The notes below the pieces were generated by a model. The model was not told the origin of the DNA. It did no database searches and saw only the letters and a program-made list of their open reading frames with translations. Below are positions 44,234 to 56,978 of a stretch of 64,000 bases of DNA, piece after piece. A program made the position numbers and the translations under genes. Source of the stretch: Platanthera guangdongensis. Taxonomy: Eukaryota; Streptophyta; Magnoliopsida; Asparagales; Orchidaceae. The stretch lies in assembly GCA_039583875.1 (NCBI GenBank), contig CM077147.1:156387846-156451845 (forward strand), given 5' to 3'. The first letter of the stretch is position 1. Each line of letters begins with the position of its first letter.

Positions 44234-44604
44234 CGTGCCAGATCGGGATGGTCGGTTCACATCCAGGGAGTGGAGATCCGTGCAGGCTTACTTAGGCACG
44301 CAACTGACTTTCAACACAACATTTCATCCCCAGACGGATGGGCAAACAGAGCGCACCAACCGGACATTGGAGGACCTCCTAAGGCTATGCATTCTGGATC
44401 GAAACGAACCTTGGGAGAAGCTTTTACCACTGGTCGAGTTCTCCTATAACAACAACTACCAGTCCAGCATAGCGATTGCTCCTTATGAAGCCTTGTACGG
44501 AAGGAGATGTAGGACTCCACTTTCATGGATTCAGGATGAGGATCCGAAGGCGTTGGGGTCGGATTTTGTTGAAGACACCGAAGCTCAGGTGCGATTGATA
44601 CGCT
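44234..44604 (+). repeat. Integrase segment, copy 1 of a 371-bp tandem duplication
   Basis: Starts cgtgccagatcgggatgg; the same sequence with a few changes starts again at 44605. It encodes the second half of the integrase core (DGRFTSREWRSVQAYLG, QTDGQTERTNRTLEDL, with the catalytic Glu). Because 371 is not a multiple of three, the duplication breaks the frame. Confidence 0.93.
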
Positions 44605-44975
44605 CGTGTCAGATCGGGATGGTCGGTTCATATCCAGGGAGTGGAGATCCGTACAGGCTTACTTAGGCACGCGACTGACGTTCAGCACAACATTTCATCC
44701 CCAGATGGATGGGCAGACAGAGCGCACCAACCGGACATTGGAGGATCTCCTAAGGCTATGCATTATGGATCAAAACGAACCTTGGGAGAAGCTTTTACCA
44801 CTGGTCGAGTTCTCCTATAACAACAACTACCAATCCAGCATAGGGATGGCTCCTTATGAAGCCTTGTACAAAAGGAGATGTAGGACTCCACTTTCATGGA
44901 TTCAGGATGAGGATCCGAAGGCGTTGGGGTTGGATTTTGTCGAAGACACCGAAGCTCAGGTGCAACTGATACAGG
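44605..44975 (+). repeat. Integrase segment, copy 2 of the tandem duplication
   Basis: Starts cgtgtcagatcgggatgg and leads on into the integrase C-terminus. Copies differ at about fifteen bases by eye. Confidence 0.93.
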
Positions 44976-45469
44976 ACAGGATGCTGAAAGCACAGAGCCG
45001 ACATGCTAATTACTACGACGCCCGACACCGTCAGGTAGAGTTTCAGGTGGGAGATCGGGTTTTCTTGAAGATTCGGCCCATGCACGGAGTTTCACGAGTG
45101 CGTGGTCGGAAGAAGAAGCTCAGCCCTAGGTATATGGGCCCTTACAGGATCCTGGAGCGGATCGGGCCCCTAGCTTAAAGGCTGGAGTTGCCATCGGAGC
45201 TGACGGGTTTACACGATGTGTTCCATACTTCTTTGCTTAGGAGGGCTCTACTACGCCCGGAGCAGCAGATTTTGACCACAGTTGAACCGGTAGCTTCAGA
45301 CCGGTCAGTTCACTTGGATCCAGTTCGGATCGATGATCGAGGAGTACGGACCTTGCGTCGCAAAAAGGTTTCGTTAGTTAAAGTCCTATGGAGAAACCAC
45401 GGCCAAGAGGAGCATACCTGGGAACCGCAGGACCTGATACGACAAAAGTATTCAGAGCTGTTCAGTTAG
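44606..45469 (+). pseudogene. Chromovirus integrase C-terminus and chromodomain
   Basis: After the second core copy come LKAQSRHANYYDARHRQVEFQ, GDRVFLKIRP and LSPRYMGPYRILERIG (the GPY/F module). A TAA at 45176-45178 interrupts before LPSELTGLHDVFHTS. The end (VHLDPVRIDDRGVRTLR, VKVLWRNHGQEEHTWEP) is a chromodomain of the type found in plant Tekay/Del elements, which is thought to steer integration to heterochromatin. Stop at 45467-45469; about 290 bp of untranslated sequence with a cggggacgaaatc motif follows before the LTR. Confidence 0.9.
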
Positions 45470-45760
45470 GTATACCTCACAACCTCTCAAGATGTTCAAT
45501 TTACTTTCCTGTTTTACACTAGTAGGCTGCTCTAGGAAGAGTAAAGACTAATCTTTTATTTATTGGGATCTTGACTTTGCCAATTGGGTGAGTTGGTCAT
45601 AGATTTAGGTTTCCCTTTAAACCCCACTTAACAAACATGGCATCGAGATGTAATATTTCACTTCTTATGGGATGTTACAAGCTTCCTTTTCTTCGATAGA
45701 AATTCCTGTAGGCTTAACCTTGATTTCGGGGACGAAATCTTTGTTTTGTTTATTGGGATT

Positions 45761-48700
45761 TGTAACATCCCATTTCCAACTAGACCCCTAAGTGTGTTTT
45801 TGTTATGACTAGGTCATGACAAAACCCTAGGAAGCTCAAGAAGACCAAGTGAGCTTAGGCATGAAGTTGGAAATCATCATGGTCTGCAAATAGTAGAATT
45901 CTAAACAATAGTTTAGGATGACCATGGGGCTACACCTTGACCCCAGGACCCTACCACAACACCCCCAAACACTTTGGGAGGCCCATTAGAGCCACAAGGA
46001 CCCATTGGGGTCAATCAAAGACACTAAGTTGACCCTAGTCAACCCTAACCCTAAATGGGTCAAACTAGCCTATTGAGGGTCAATTGACCTTCCCCTAGCC
46101 AAGTGGACCCCACCCATGCCCTCCTAACCCTAACGTGAGGTCAATGGGTTACTAAGGACACATTGGGGTCAGCCCTAGAGGCCAAGTTGACCCAAGTCAA
46201 CTCAAGCCCCTAATCTGGTCAAAGCACCCTTACTAAGGGTAGGTGACCTCCAAAGTGCGAGGTAACCCTACATAACCATTCCTAGACCTTAGGGGAGACC
46301 AATGAGTCACCAAGGGCCCATTGGGGTCAACCCAAATGGTCATGTTGACCCAAGTCAACTTTAGCCCTAAAGTGGTCAAAGTGCCCTTACTAAGGGTCAA
46401 GTGACCTCCAAGGTGCCAAGTCAGCCCTATCCAACCGTACCTAGACCTTAGGAGAGATCAATGGGACACCAGGGACTCTTTATGGGCAACCAAAAAGGTC
46501 AAAAAGACCAAGGTCAACCCAAGCCTACCTTGGGTCAACCTAGCCCAAATAGGCTAGCCCAAGTTCAAGCCTCCTCATGAGGCTTCTTTAGGAGATAATC
46601 TGTATGGATGGGCTGCCAATAGACCTCCAGATTGACCAAGTCAACTTGATGACTAGGAGAGAGAGAGAGAGCTTCATTTCCATGGTTATGGAGGAGAGAG
46701 AAAATGGATGAAGGGGGAAGGAAGGGGCTCGACCAAGGGGAGGCCAAATGCCACCTTTAATGGCTGGATTCAACTCCCCTAGGGAAGGGTAGAAGTTTCC
46801 AGCCACTTCCCTTGTCACCAAGGGCGTGATTCAGCCCCCTCCACCATGGCCGAATGTAGCCATTAATGACCTTAATGGCCATTGATAATCCAGCCTCTCC
46901 CCTCCCCAATTGAGTCTTTAAACACCTTCAGTGGGCCGAGAGGAGGATTTCCCAACCCTTACCTGAAGAAACCGAGCCACCCCACTGTGTTGTTGCAGAA
47001 ACCGAGCGGCGCCGCCTTCAAAGATGGCTTTCCCACGATCGTCTCGACTTTAGGCCACCGACAAGGTCCTCCTCCACTCCTTCTTTAATGGGTAGATCTT
47101 AGGAATCGTTAGGGCCAAGGTTCGGGCTCAATTGAGCCCGATCCAAAGATAAAATTTCCTGGTTTTTCCGCAAAAATACAACCCTCAGGATCGCCGGAAT
47201 AGGGCTCTCCAGCGGCTGTGACGTCGTCTGGCGACAGACACCACCTCAACGGAGGTGATGGTGGCGGTGGCCGGCCGGGGAGGTGTCCGGATCGCTGGCG
47301 GCAGCGCTTGGAAGGAGCTCCAGGCGGGATAAAGCTTGGCCATCGGCTCAAGGTTGAAGATGACCAGATGCAGTCGACTGTTGCGTCAAGATTCGTGCTA
47401 TATATGATAATATACTATATGATATAATATCAGATTATTTCATTCTGTCACACTTTATGTAATTAATGTTTCTAATTTTTAAAAATACATAGATGCTGTT
47501 TCATAAAAGTCATCCGCTTGAAAATTGTAGACCAGTGAGTCTACTTTAATACAAAATTGGTTTGAACCAATTTGGGTGCCTGGTTTGAACAGGGCACTCA
47601 TTTTGGTGGGACCTACACCTAGGGCTAGGAAGACATTAAACTGAGTGCCCACACTTCATCCTTGGTCCAAATTAATTGAAATTTTGGCAGGGAGCCTACC
47701 CTAGCTATACCTAGGGCCTGTCCAAAATTCAGAATTTTTAGAGAATATTTTTCTATAGTTTTTATGAAAATTTAATAATCCATGAATAAATTAATTAGGT
47801 GTCCTAAACACATCAAAATCCCCCCAAATTTGGGTGGGAGGTCTTAGAGGGCATGTTAGGGCTCTGGTAAAATTTTCATCTCATTTGGAGGTGTTTTGGT
47901 TAGGTATTGATCCAACCATAGGTTGACCCCTTTTAGGGTTAAATAGGTCAAGCATCCCCTTTGGGTTTTGAGTGGTCAAATAACCTCAACAGAGGTTGAT
48001 ATTTTGGCCACTGACTTTTTATAGTATAACTCACCCTCTAATGGAATTTGGGGTGGTTAAGTGTAGGGTAGCCCTAGAACCCTAGGGTAAGTTCCTTAAT
48101 GGGGATTTTTAGGGTTTGAAGAACATAGGGTCAAATGACCTTGGATTGACTTGAAACTTTGTGGAAAGGACCATAGGGTTAGTATGGTCCTCTGGTCAAA
48201 ATTTTAGGGAATTTGGAAGCCTTAAACCCCCTCAAAACCCTAACCCTAGCTTAAGGCACAAACCTTGTAGGGATAGAAAATGTCAGAAACACTCTTTGAA
48301 AAGTATTGAGATTTGGGTTGAGTAGTTTTTAGAGATAGTACAAGCTCCGAAGATTTTATCATGAATTTAGGATTATTATTTTAGATACTTCATTAACAAA
48401 TTGGTAATTTGTATTATTTACTTAGAAATTTATTAGGAAGAAACTACTTGCTGGAAATTGATGAAATTTAGCCAGAGGACTTTTTATTATGCTTCAAAGC
48501 TCTGTGAATTTTTATAGAATTTGTGGATGATTATTTTTAAGCGTTGCTTCATTAAGTATGATTTCCCATGAAAGTTTAATTTAATTTATTTTGGATTCTA
48601 GCAAGCCTCAAAAATTATGATTTTTGTACAATGATCTTTTCTAAACCATATTAAGATTCTGTAATTTTATGTAATTTTCTGATGAATAATTTTGGTACTT

Positions 48701-50854
48701 CCTTCTTTACACATGATTAAGGGAAATATTTTGGATACATTAATTAGAGGTCAAATATTCTCTGAAAAATTATGGAAATTAATATCTAGTCATATATCGC
48801 TGTAATTTAGTGATCAAAAGTTTTGGGTGGCCATTACTGGAGTAGATCATATAGTTCATGTTCAAAATTGCCCATGGCCAAACATTTGGGAAAATTCAAT
48901 AAATATCAAATTAATTAGGAGAATTATGAATCTCTGATTTTAGACTACATTTATTATGATAGACCTCTGGTAAATTTTAAAGGAGATTTGGAAGACAATC
49001 CGGAGTACCTCCTTTATACACCTCATATAGTATGGGTGGTCTGCATATAGTAACTGCGGAAACTGAACTAAAGTGGGTAGTGAATTTTGGAGAGTTGAAT
49101 CCTCGGTAGGTTGCTGGTTTGGGTAAATAAAAGAGTTCATCATTGGAAGACAGGATTTATAGAGTGAGAGGATGACTAGTGTTAGGTGGTGCTCGGGATC
49201 AGCGAAAGATCGTCCTTCCCGTAGGGAGGAAGTGTTTAATGCACTAGGGCTGGATTCAATAAAGTTAATTTAGGGTTGGGGAGACGGTTAGAAACCAATA
49301 ATAGTAAGTGCCTTGCGAAAGGGAGCTTTGGGCGTAATCCCATCGTAGTTCCTAGTACCTTCGAGAGCCCTTCACGGGGTATACCTTGGGCAGTCCTGGG
49401 TTAACGTAAACTGTAGGGGTGATAAAATCTTAAAGAGCAACTAGAATAATTAGGGTTTCACTTCCACACACCCCGGTGTCTTGGGAAGTTGGTTTGACTC
49501 AGTTGATATTTGTGAGGGGCAGGATGGCCCGGCGAGCTTTAGCTCGGTTGATATTTGCGACGGACGGGATGGTCCGGGGAGCTTTGGCTCGGTACTGATA
49601 CATAAGGTTACATGTGCATAAAATTAAAGGTGGTGGGTCTTCAGTATTGGAGTGTAGATGCACCGACGCCAATACGTTGACTCGGCAAATGTGGCTAGCA
49701 CTTCGCCAACAGAAGTCCGGTGTGCCAGCCGACAAGAGTACGCAGGAGTCCGCTTAGTGCACTAGTGTTGAGGCATACGATAGGTCTGACCGGTAGTGCT
49801 TTACTGGTTTAGAGGTGGGCGAGGCCCAACGCACCGCTTCCGTCTGCCACTACGGAGGTATCCTGGGAGGTTTGGCTCCAGAAAGGGGAACTAAAGGTCT
49901 GTGTGCACAGAGTCAGGTGGGTGAGTTGCACTTGCATGATAGCATCATAACCCACTTGCATGTCATAGCATAATCATAGCATAAAACCCCTGTCACCCAT
50001 TGTATAAGTGGTATGGGACGCTTATACAATAGGCCATGCAAAACGACCCCTTGGTCTATAAGCTTGTGTGGGCAAGTTTATAAATTAAGGTTAAATTCTT
50101 TATATATATTGCTGTTAATAACCGACACCCCAACGTATAAATTGGTATGAGACTTTTTATACGATGGGAGCCCTGTAAAAGATCCCTTGCTTATATGTTC
50201 CCGTATAAGTTAAGGTTAATTTTCATACTTTACTCTACTGCCACATGTACTATAAAAATTGCTAGTATAGGTCCGCTGCCATCTGTTTCTTGATTACCCT
50301 CCACCTTCAAGTCCTCCCCTTTCTTCCTCTCCGCTCGGTGCCTAGGAGCCATGGGGGAAGGGGTGTGGGATGATAGGACTTAGTCTTTTAGACTAACGAT
50401 TTTCGAACCACATCATTTAGGTGATCGTGGAGCCCAGCATGGAGGAGCAGCCCTGCAGGTCGGCACGCTTGGAGATGGGGCAGTCTAGCACCGGAGTTCA
50501 GACGATAGAGACTGTGAGCCCCTGACCTTAGTAGTGTTTTACTTTGCTTCCGCTTGAGTGATTATGTAGTGAGGATTTGATGTATCGGGCTTGAGCCCTT
50601 ATTTTCAGTACATTATATTATGTGGACTCTCCCTTCGTGGAGATATATTAACTCTGATGTGATTGTATTTTGTGGACTTTTGGTTAGAGTTTTACCACTC
50701 TTGTGCTTACTTTACTTTTGTTGCTTTTCTGTGATCGATTCGGCCGGCAGAATCGGCGATTTGTGGTGATGACCCTTCAGGGCGTGAAGGTGTCACCGTA
50801 AAGTGGCGGTTCTAGGCCTAAGACCCCGGTGTTTGAAAAAAAGGGGGTCTTACA
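45761..50854 (+). repeat. Chromovirus 3' LTR, 5,094 bp
   Basis: Starts TGTAACATCCCA just after attgggatt and ends GGGGGTCTTACA. Long for a plant chromovirus. Contents: a degenerate tandem repeat (45980-46560), exon 1 candidate copy (ATG 47024, then TAG), hairpins (49999-50163), exon 2 copy (50421 on). The next bases, TGATG (50855-50859), should be the target duplication. Confidence 0.9.
45980..46560 (+). repeat. Degenerate tandem repeat of about 160 bp in the chromovirus LTR
   Basis: Blocks with cccattggggtca, gttgacccaagtcaac and ctaagggtcaagtgacct recur near 46000, 46155, 46320 and 46480. Many TTGACC/GGTCAA words result. Confidence 0.7.
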
Positions 50855-50859
50855 TGATG

Positions 50860-52411
50860 CATGCTTGCTTCATATTTCAACTTGAGCTCCAATCTATAAA
50901 ATATGCAGAGCAAGATCCACACTGGATTATTGCAATGAAAGGGAGCTCAATCAGTTTGAGAGATGCAGAGTTTGAGATTTAGTTCCAAGACCCAAAAACT
51001 ACCTAGTCATTGGAACTAAATGGGTTTTTAGAAATAAATTAGATGCACAAGGAGCTATCATCAGGAACAAAGCAAGGCTGGTAGCACAAGGATATAGGCA
51101 GGAAGAAGTAATTGATTTTGATCAAATCTTTGCACCTGTTGCAAGACTAGAAACTATCAGGATATTTTTTGCTTGTGCAACCTATAAGAAGTTCAAGGTC
51201 TACCAGATGGATGTCAAGAGTGCCTTCTTAAATGGTGAACTCAAAAAGGAAGTATATGTGGAACAACCACCATGTTTTATCTCTCTAACTCATCCCTCCT
51301 ATGTTTTCAAATTGCATAAAACTCTTTATGGTTTAAATCAAGCTCCAAGAGCTTGGTATGAGACCCTAGCTAGCTTTCTTTTAGAGCATAAGTTCACTAT
51401 GGGCATTGTAGATAAAACCTTGTTCATTAGGCATCATAAAGATAAAATATTGTTAGTACAAATATATGTAGATAACATTATTTTTGGCTTTACTGATTCC
51501 AAACTATGCAAAAGGTTTTCTGACCTGATACATTCCAAGTTTGAAGTGAGTAGCATGGGTGAGCTTTCTTACTTCTTTAGTCTCCAAGTGAAGCAATCCT
51601 CTGATGCCATTTTCATATCCCAATCAAAATATGCTAAGGAGTTAGTTAAAAGATTTGGGATGTCTGATGCCTCAGTAATGAAAACACCCATGACTTCCAA
51701 TACTGTGATTGATTCTGATAAATAGGGCAAGCTAGTTGATCAGAAAGCATATGAGGCTATTGTTGGGTCCTTGTTATATCTCACAGCTAGTAGGCCAGAT
51801 ATTATGTTTGCTACATGTCATTGTGCTAGGTTCCCGGTGAACCCTAAAAAATCTCACCTTCTTTTCCTTAAAAGAATTTTGAAATATATAAAGGGTTGCC
51901 CTAATCTAGCACTTTGGTATCCAACAGAGTCAAAATTTGACTTAACTGGATTTTCAAATTCTGACTATGTTGGATGCAGAGTGGACAGAAAAAGCACTTC
52001 AGGAACATGCCAGTTCCTTGAAGATAGGCTTGTGTCATGGTTTTGTAAGAAATATACATCTGTGTCAACTTCAACTGCAGAAGCTGAATACATTGCAACT
52101 GGCAGTTGTTGTTCACAAATATTGTTGATTCAAAAACAACTTCTGGATTATGGTCTCAACTTCAATAATTCAACTATAATTTGTGACAATACCAGTGCAA
52201 TTTCTATTGCAGAAAATCTAGTACTGCATAGTAGGACTAAGCATATAGAGATTAGACATCATTTCCCTAGAGATTGTGTGGACGAAAAGAAAGTTAATCT
52301 TGTCTTTATCTCTACTGATTTGCAAAGAGCAGATATCTTCACTAAACCATTACATGAGAAGAAACATCTGTTCTTTTTGAATCAGCTAGGTATGATTAAT
52401 GGAGAAGTTTA
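50860..52411 (+). pseudogene. Copia-3 RT and RNase H
   Basis: RT readable from [10 protein letters not shown] through VGTKW-like sequence, [20 protein letters not shown] and [15 protein letters not shown]. The active site reads IYVDNIIFG, Asn instead of the second Asp of YVDD, so polymerase activity should be lost. A TAG at 51723-51725 interrupts before [16 protein letters not shown]; RNase H follows ([43 protein letters not shown]) to the stop near 52411. Frameshifts lie near 50940. Confidence 0.9.
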
Positions 52412-52434
52412 ATTTGATTTTGGTCCAAGGTCGA

Positions 52435-52680
52435 AGAATTGATCCCATTTCGTCGAACGAAGATCGACGATCTGAGAACTATTCTGGAGATTTTTCGTCG
52501 ACCTGAGATTGACGAACTCTTCGCATGAAGTTATTTCGTCGAGCGGAGATCGATGATCTTGCTTCAGAAAAATTTTGGTTGACATGAGAACGACAAAAAG
52601 TTTTCCCCTCTTTCAATTGAGATCGACGATATCATTTTTTCATGAAATTTTTTCGTCGATCTGAGAACGGAGATTTTTTA
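52435..52680 (+). repeat. Internal CGTCGA palindrome array, Copia-3
   Basis: Units such as cgtcgaacgaagatcgacga recur six or seven times, several decayed, between pol and the third ORF. Confidence 0.8.
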
Positions 52681-52723
52681 TTGTTCGCAGGACAGAGCCC
52701 GCCGCTTCATATTCTCAAAACCC

Positions 52724-52731
52724 TATATCTA
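52724..52731 (+). promoter_or_regulatory. TATA-like site upstream of the Copia-3 third ORF
   Basis: TATATCTA in aaccctatatctatg, 114 bp before ATG 52838, lines up with aaccctaatataaaac in Copia-2. Confidence 0.45.
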
Positions 52732-52837
52732 TGTTTTTGTCGTGCTCTATCCAACGCTTTCTGTTCTCTTGCACTTGATCTCTCTCTTGTTTTTGCTGGA
52801 AAACCAATTGCGATTCTGACGCTATCCCTCTCCAGCA

Positions 52838-55258
52838 TGGAGTATGACACCGACTTCGACATTGACTTTGATTCCTTTAACCACACTGATTATATTTTCA
52901 TAGACATTCTCCAACTGTTTGAAGAACAACAACTGAATAAATTCATGACCACAAGGATCAAGTTGCCAGCGACTGAAATCAGGGAATGAGTTTATACTTC
53001 AACCTCACTAGACGCAGAAACCATGACTGGCACCATCAGCAGCAATCAGGTTACCCTAACCCCTGAAATTTTAACTGATATATTTGGTTTGGTAAATGGA
53101 GATGATGATATTGAATTAGATAACTCTGAATATGATAATATGTTGAGTAGAATGGGTCACTCTGAAGGAAACCCTAATAAGCTTCTGAAGAAGAATCTAT
53201 CTGTTCAGTATAAGTTTTTGGCAGATATTGTTGGTAAAGTCTTGCTGGACAAACATACAACCCATGATTATATAACCAGGTAACAGTTCTTGGTGATGTG
53301 TGCTCTGGTAACTAAGAAAGCAGTAAATTTAGGAAAGATATTGTTTGAGTTGATTAAGAAGAAAAATTCTAAGAAAGAGGTGTATTTTGGGAGGATTTTA
53401 GGAATTTTCCTCCAGGGAAAGGCACCTGAATTACTGGTCCCTCAGACCATATTCATCAATGCCTCCAAAAGGATAACCTCTGCTTTGTTCGGCAGATGGG
53501 AGAGGTCCATCCCTAAACCATCCAGGACCTCCTCCTCCAAGACTTCTGAGGACACTAGGGCAGTGCCAGCCTCTCCACCACCTCCAGAATAAGTTCTTCC
53601 TTCCACCAGAATTCCTTCACCTCCTCCACAATAACAACCACCTTCACCTCTTCCACAACCATCACCTCCACATTCTCCAATTATCATCCATGAGGACATT
53701 CCATCTCCACCACCTCAATCTCCACTTCAAACTCATCTTTCTGATATTCCATCCACATCCTCACAACCCAATTTCAATCTGTTATCTCCTCCTCCACCAT
53801 CTCCACATCATTCACCAGTTCCATCTCCTGTTCAGGAACCCACCTCAACACCCACTACCCAAGTTCCTACCTCCACTTCTGAAATTCCATCCAACCCTCC
53901 TTCCACATTTCCTGAATACACACATACCGATTTCTCTCATGCCTTCTCTGTGTGTTCCAACTGTGGACATCACACCCCTTACACCACCTCTGTTACTGAA
54001 CCTCTCTACTTAAATTTCTCTGATATAGCCAAATATCTTCTCGCTTTCATTTCTCCCACTCTTGAGGAATTAATAGCAAATCCTATTGCTCCTCTTTCTG
54101 CCTCCATCAGTTCTCTCTCTACCAGAATTGCTGCTCTCTCCTCTATTCCATCTTCTGGGGGACTGGCATCAGGACCCTCTTAAACCAGCCAGGGGAAGAT
54201 GTTCCATGAAGAAGTTCCAGCTGTTGAAGATATTAATGAGCCAGCTCCTAAGCACAAGGCCTTCTCTCCACCAACTTTTGGCTAGTGTGAATCTCCAATG
54301 CCCAATCTGGATGATATTATGTTTGCTGTCATGGAAGAAGAAGAAAGTGTTCAGACTGCTACAGAAAGTTCTGCAGAGCAAGCAAGTCTTGCACATCAAC
54401 AGATTCCAGGAATCTCAGCTGATTTGCTAAAGCAGTTGGATGCTCTTTATGATAATCCAGAAAATTCTTCTTCTGATGATGATAATGAGTCAGATGACTC
54501 TGAAAATACAAGTTCAAGGAAAAGAAAGGAAAAGAAGAAGGCTGCTCCTGTCAAGGCTATTCCTAAGCCTAATCCTTCTACTGATGTTCCCTACTATATC
54601 CTGCATAATATAACTCTCACTCCAAACACCCCAAACTGGATGAGATATTCCAAAAAATGAGCTAAAAGCCAGGAAGAAGAGCAGGAGATACTCTCCACCT
54701 CCTAAATTCAGGAGAGGTGCTCCTCCTTCTCCTGCAGCAGGATCTTCAGGAAGTGTTTCTCAAGTTCAAAAATCTACATCTTCTCATCAGTGTAAACCTT
54801 CCTACAATAGACAACAACATAGTTCTAACAACAGCAACAGGCAACAACAATACCAAAGACATAGCAGACAACAGAAAACTTATGAAGATGATCAACCAGA
54901 TAAAGCAAGTCCTGAAAGACCCCTTTCTCCAGTTTGTGATCTAGAAATGGACCCCAACTCCAAAATGATCAGATTTCAAGAATTAATAGCTCTTTCTCAA
55001 GTCAGAAAAGCAAAGGAAGAAGGACAAGATACCTCACAGTATACTACGATGTCCTCCTACAGAAAGAAAGAGCTAGACAATTATCAAGTACATAATCTTT
55101 TTAATGCTAATGCTTATATGTCATTACATCCAGAAGCAATTGTACCAAAATCTTCCGATGTGACAATCCTTATAGCTAGTAATATGAAAATGACAAAACG
55201 ACAAGCTGCATATCCAAAAAGAGAAATTATCTTCACCAGACCAGCCTCAAATGAATAG
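52838..55258 (+). pseudogene. Copia-3 third ORF (env-like), broken
   Basis: ATG 52838 (MEYDTDFDIDFDSF) starts a protein clearly related to the Copia-2 third ORF: FMTTRIKLPATEIRE, MLSRMGHSEGNPNKLLKKN, FLADIVGKVLLDKH. Stops in frame include TGA 52987-52989, TAA 53281-53283 and TAA near 53590, and frames change several times in the Pro-rich middle. Later parts are recognisable (SRKRKEKKK, VPYYILHN near 54590; IALSQVRKAKEEGQD, MSLHPEAIVP near 55120). The shared N-terminal domain across Copia-2, -3 and -5 suggests selection in the past. Confidence 0.85.
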
Positions 55259-55430
55259 AAGAATGAATAACAAGAGCCTAAAAATCTTCTTTCTTTATTT
55301 TGATTTGACCTATTATTTGTACTTCACAAGGCACTGTTGTTTATATCTGCTGAATGCTTTTAAATTCTCCCAGATATCCTTTTTATGCTTTGTGATTTTC
55401 CTTTTTCTGTTGTTCATAGTGACCTCACCT

Positions 55431-55443
55431 AATAAGGGGAGAT
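55431..55443 (+). promoter_or_regulatory. Polypurine tract, Copia-3
   Basis: AATAAGGGGAGAT directly before TGTTGGATCC. The region 55259-55430 shows no other feature. Confidence 0.85.
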
Positions 55444-55654
55444 TGTTGGATCCCTAGTTTGGATTTGGGCTAGGTTCACTATTAGGTTATTGACCCTCTA
55501 TGTATAGCCTAGGGTTAAGTTGTTAGTTCTAGGTCTAGGTTAGTTTGAGTAGGTTAGACAAGCATTGATCCAGCCCTCAGAAGAAATCAGAGATCCAGAT
55601 ATAGAAGAAATGCAGTCTTTAAGAGTTTAGAGAATCAGTTCAATGTACTTTGAA

Positions 55655-55910
55655 CTCAGCTCGACGATCGTCGACCGCAGATCGACGAACTCAAAGTATC
55701 TACTCTGAGCTGAGCTTGACGAACTTGGACCTCAGGTCGACGATCTTCCCTCTTCTCTCAAGTTCTCTGGTCGACAAAATTCTACCCCAGGTCGACGAAC
55801 TCGGAGCTCAGCTCGACGAAGATGATTTCTCAGCTCGACAAAGGTGATTTCTCAGCTCGACGAACTTGGAGTTCAGGTCGACAAAATCTATTCAGAGTTC
55901 GACGATTTCT
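55655..55910 (+). repeat. CGTCGA/TCGACG palindrome array, Copia-3 LTR
   Basis: Units such as ctcgacgatcgtcgaccgc and tcagctcgacgaactcgg, about ten half-sites, ending some 270 bp upstream of the TATA box. Confidence 0.85.
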
Positions 55911-56176
55911 CTCAGTATCAGTTTGGCATTTTCTCTCAGTTTGATTTCAGTTTGGATTATTCTAATGCAGTAATTCTCTGATAATTAATGCTTAAATTCT
56001 CAAGAATATGGCCGTTGCTTGGCAGCATTAATTATGGATTTCACAGAGTAATTACTTGACTTATTTACTAAGACAGTTGAGGAAACACATTTAAGATAGA
56101 TTCCAGCCGTTCAAACTCCCAAGATTTCAGCATTAATTCAGGGATTCAAATTTCAAATGGCGGAAGTCCTTCAGAA

Positions 56177-56184
56177 TATAAAAG
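56177..56184 (+). promoter_or_regulatory. TATA box, Copia-3 LTR
   Basis: TATAAAAG in gaatataaaagaaa, downstream of the palindromes. Confidence 0.6.
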
Positions 56185-56978
56185 AAAAATTCTCCTCTTT
56201 AGAAGGATAATAGGGGATTGACAAGAGATCTATCATAGAATAACTGATAGAAGTTTTACAGAGAAACATATTGCCTTCTACAGGAAATTGAAGAAGAACA
56301 TCAACACCCAGATCTTTAGTCTTCTTCAATTTCTGCTTCAGACTTCAACATGATAACTCATCTGCATCAGTCTAAGAAGTTTTCTGAAGATCTTCATCAA
56401 GGCCTACATCCTGTGCAAAGCTCTCATCTTCTTCAACCATTTTACATCTCAGGGGGAGCTTTGACAACATCATCCACTAAAGTCTTCTCAGTTGTTTGAG
56501 AAAGAGAAGACAACATCACTTTTCATTTTCAACTGTGTACAGGGTTATAACTCCCTTCAAAAGTTAACCCCTTTGGCTGTTAAGTCTCCTGATCAAAAGA
56601 CTTAGTTTGGTTTTTGGGCACCTGAACAAAAGCTCAAAAGGGTTGTTAGATCTCCCTTGAAAAAAAAATCTTGTGGTGACAGGACACCTGAGCAAAAACC
56701 TGTGGTGGTAGGGCACCTGATAAAAAACCTATTAGTGGATTCCTATCAGGTTGGTAGAAGAGTGGATATACCGAATTTTAGGGGAACCATTATAAATTTC
56801 TTGTGTTGTCTGGAATGCTCTATTGTTTATTTCTTTGTGTTATGATTGTTTTTGTTTTTATTCTCTCTCTTAATACATATACTTATCACTTATTTTAATC
56901 CGCTGTAAAAACTAATTAGAGTTTTAAAATACTCTATTCACCCCCCCCACCTCTAGAGTCAAGCAGATCTATCCCTCA

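Larger units (their letters stand above)
50855..56978 (+). mobile_element. Copia-3: Sirevirus-like element, 3' half
   Basis: Begins inside RT, where the chromovirus inserted (MHACFIFQLELQS lines up with the same segment of Copia-2), and continues through RNase H, an internal palindrome array, a broken third ORF, a purine tract and the 3' LTR 55444-56978. The 5' half is left of the window. Several stops and a changed RT active site show it is old. Confidence 0.88.
55444..56978 (+). repeat. Copia-3 3' LTR, 1,535 bp
   Basis: TGTTGGATCCCTAG to ATCCCTCA. CGTCGA palindromes 55655-55910, TATA box TATAAAAG 56177-56184, homopolymer-loop hairpin (ACTCT 56931-56935 with AGAGT 56955-56959). The right end is placed by comparison with Copia-2 and by the start of Copia-4 coding sequence. 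Confidence 0.85.

Noticed and set aside
53690..54013. His/Leu/Pro-rich frame in Copia-3 as an independent gene.
   Set aside because: It is an out-of-frame reading of the Pro-rich middle of the broken third ORF.
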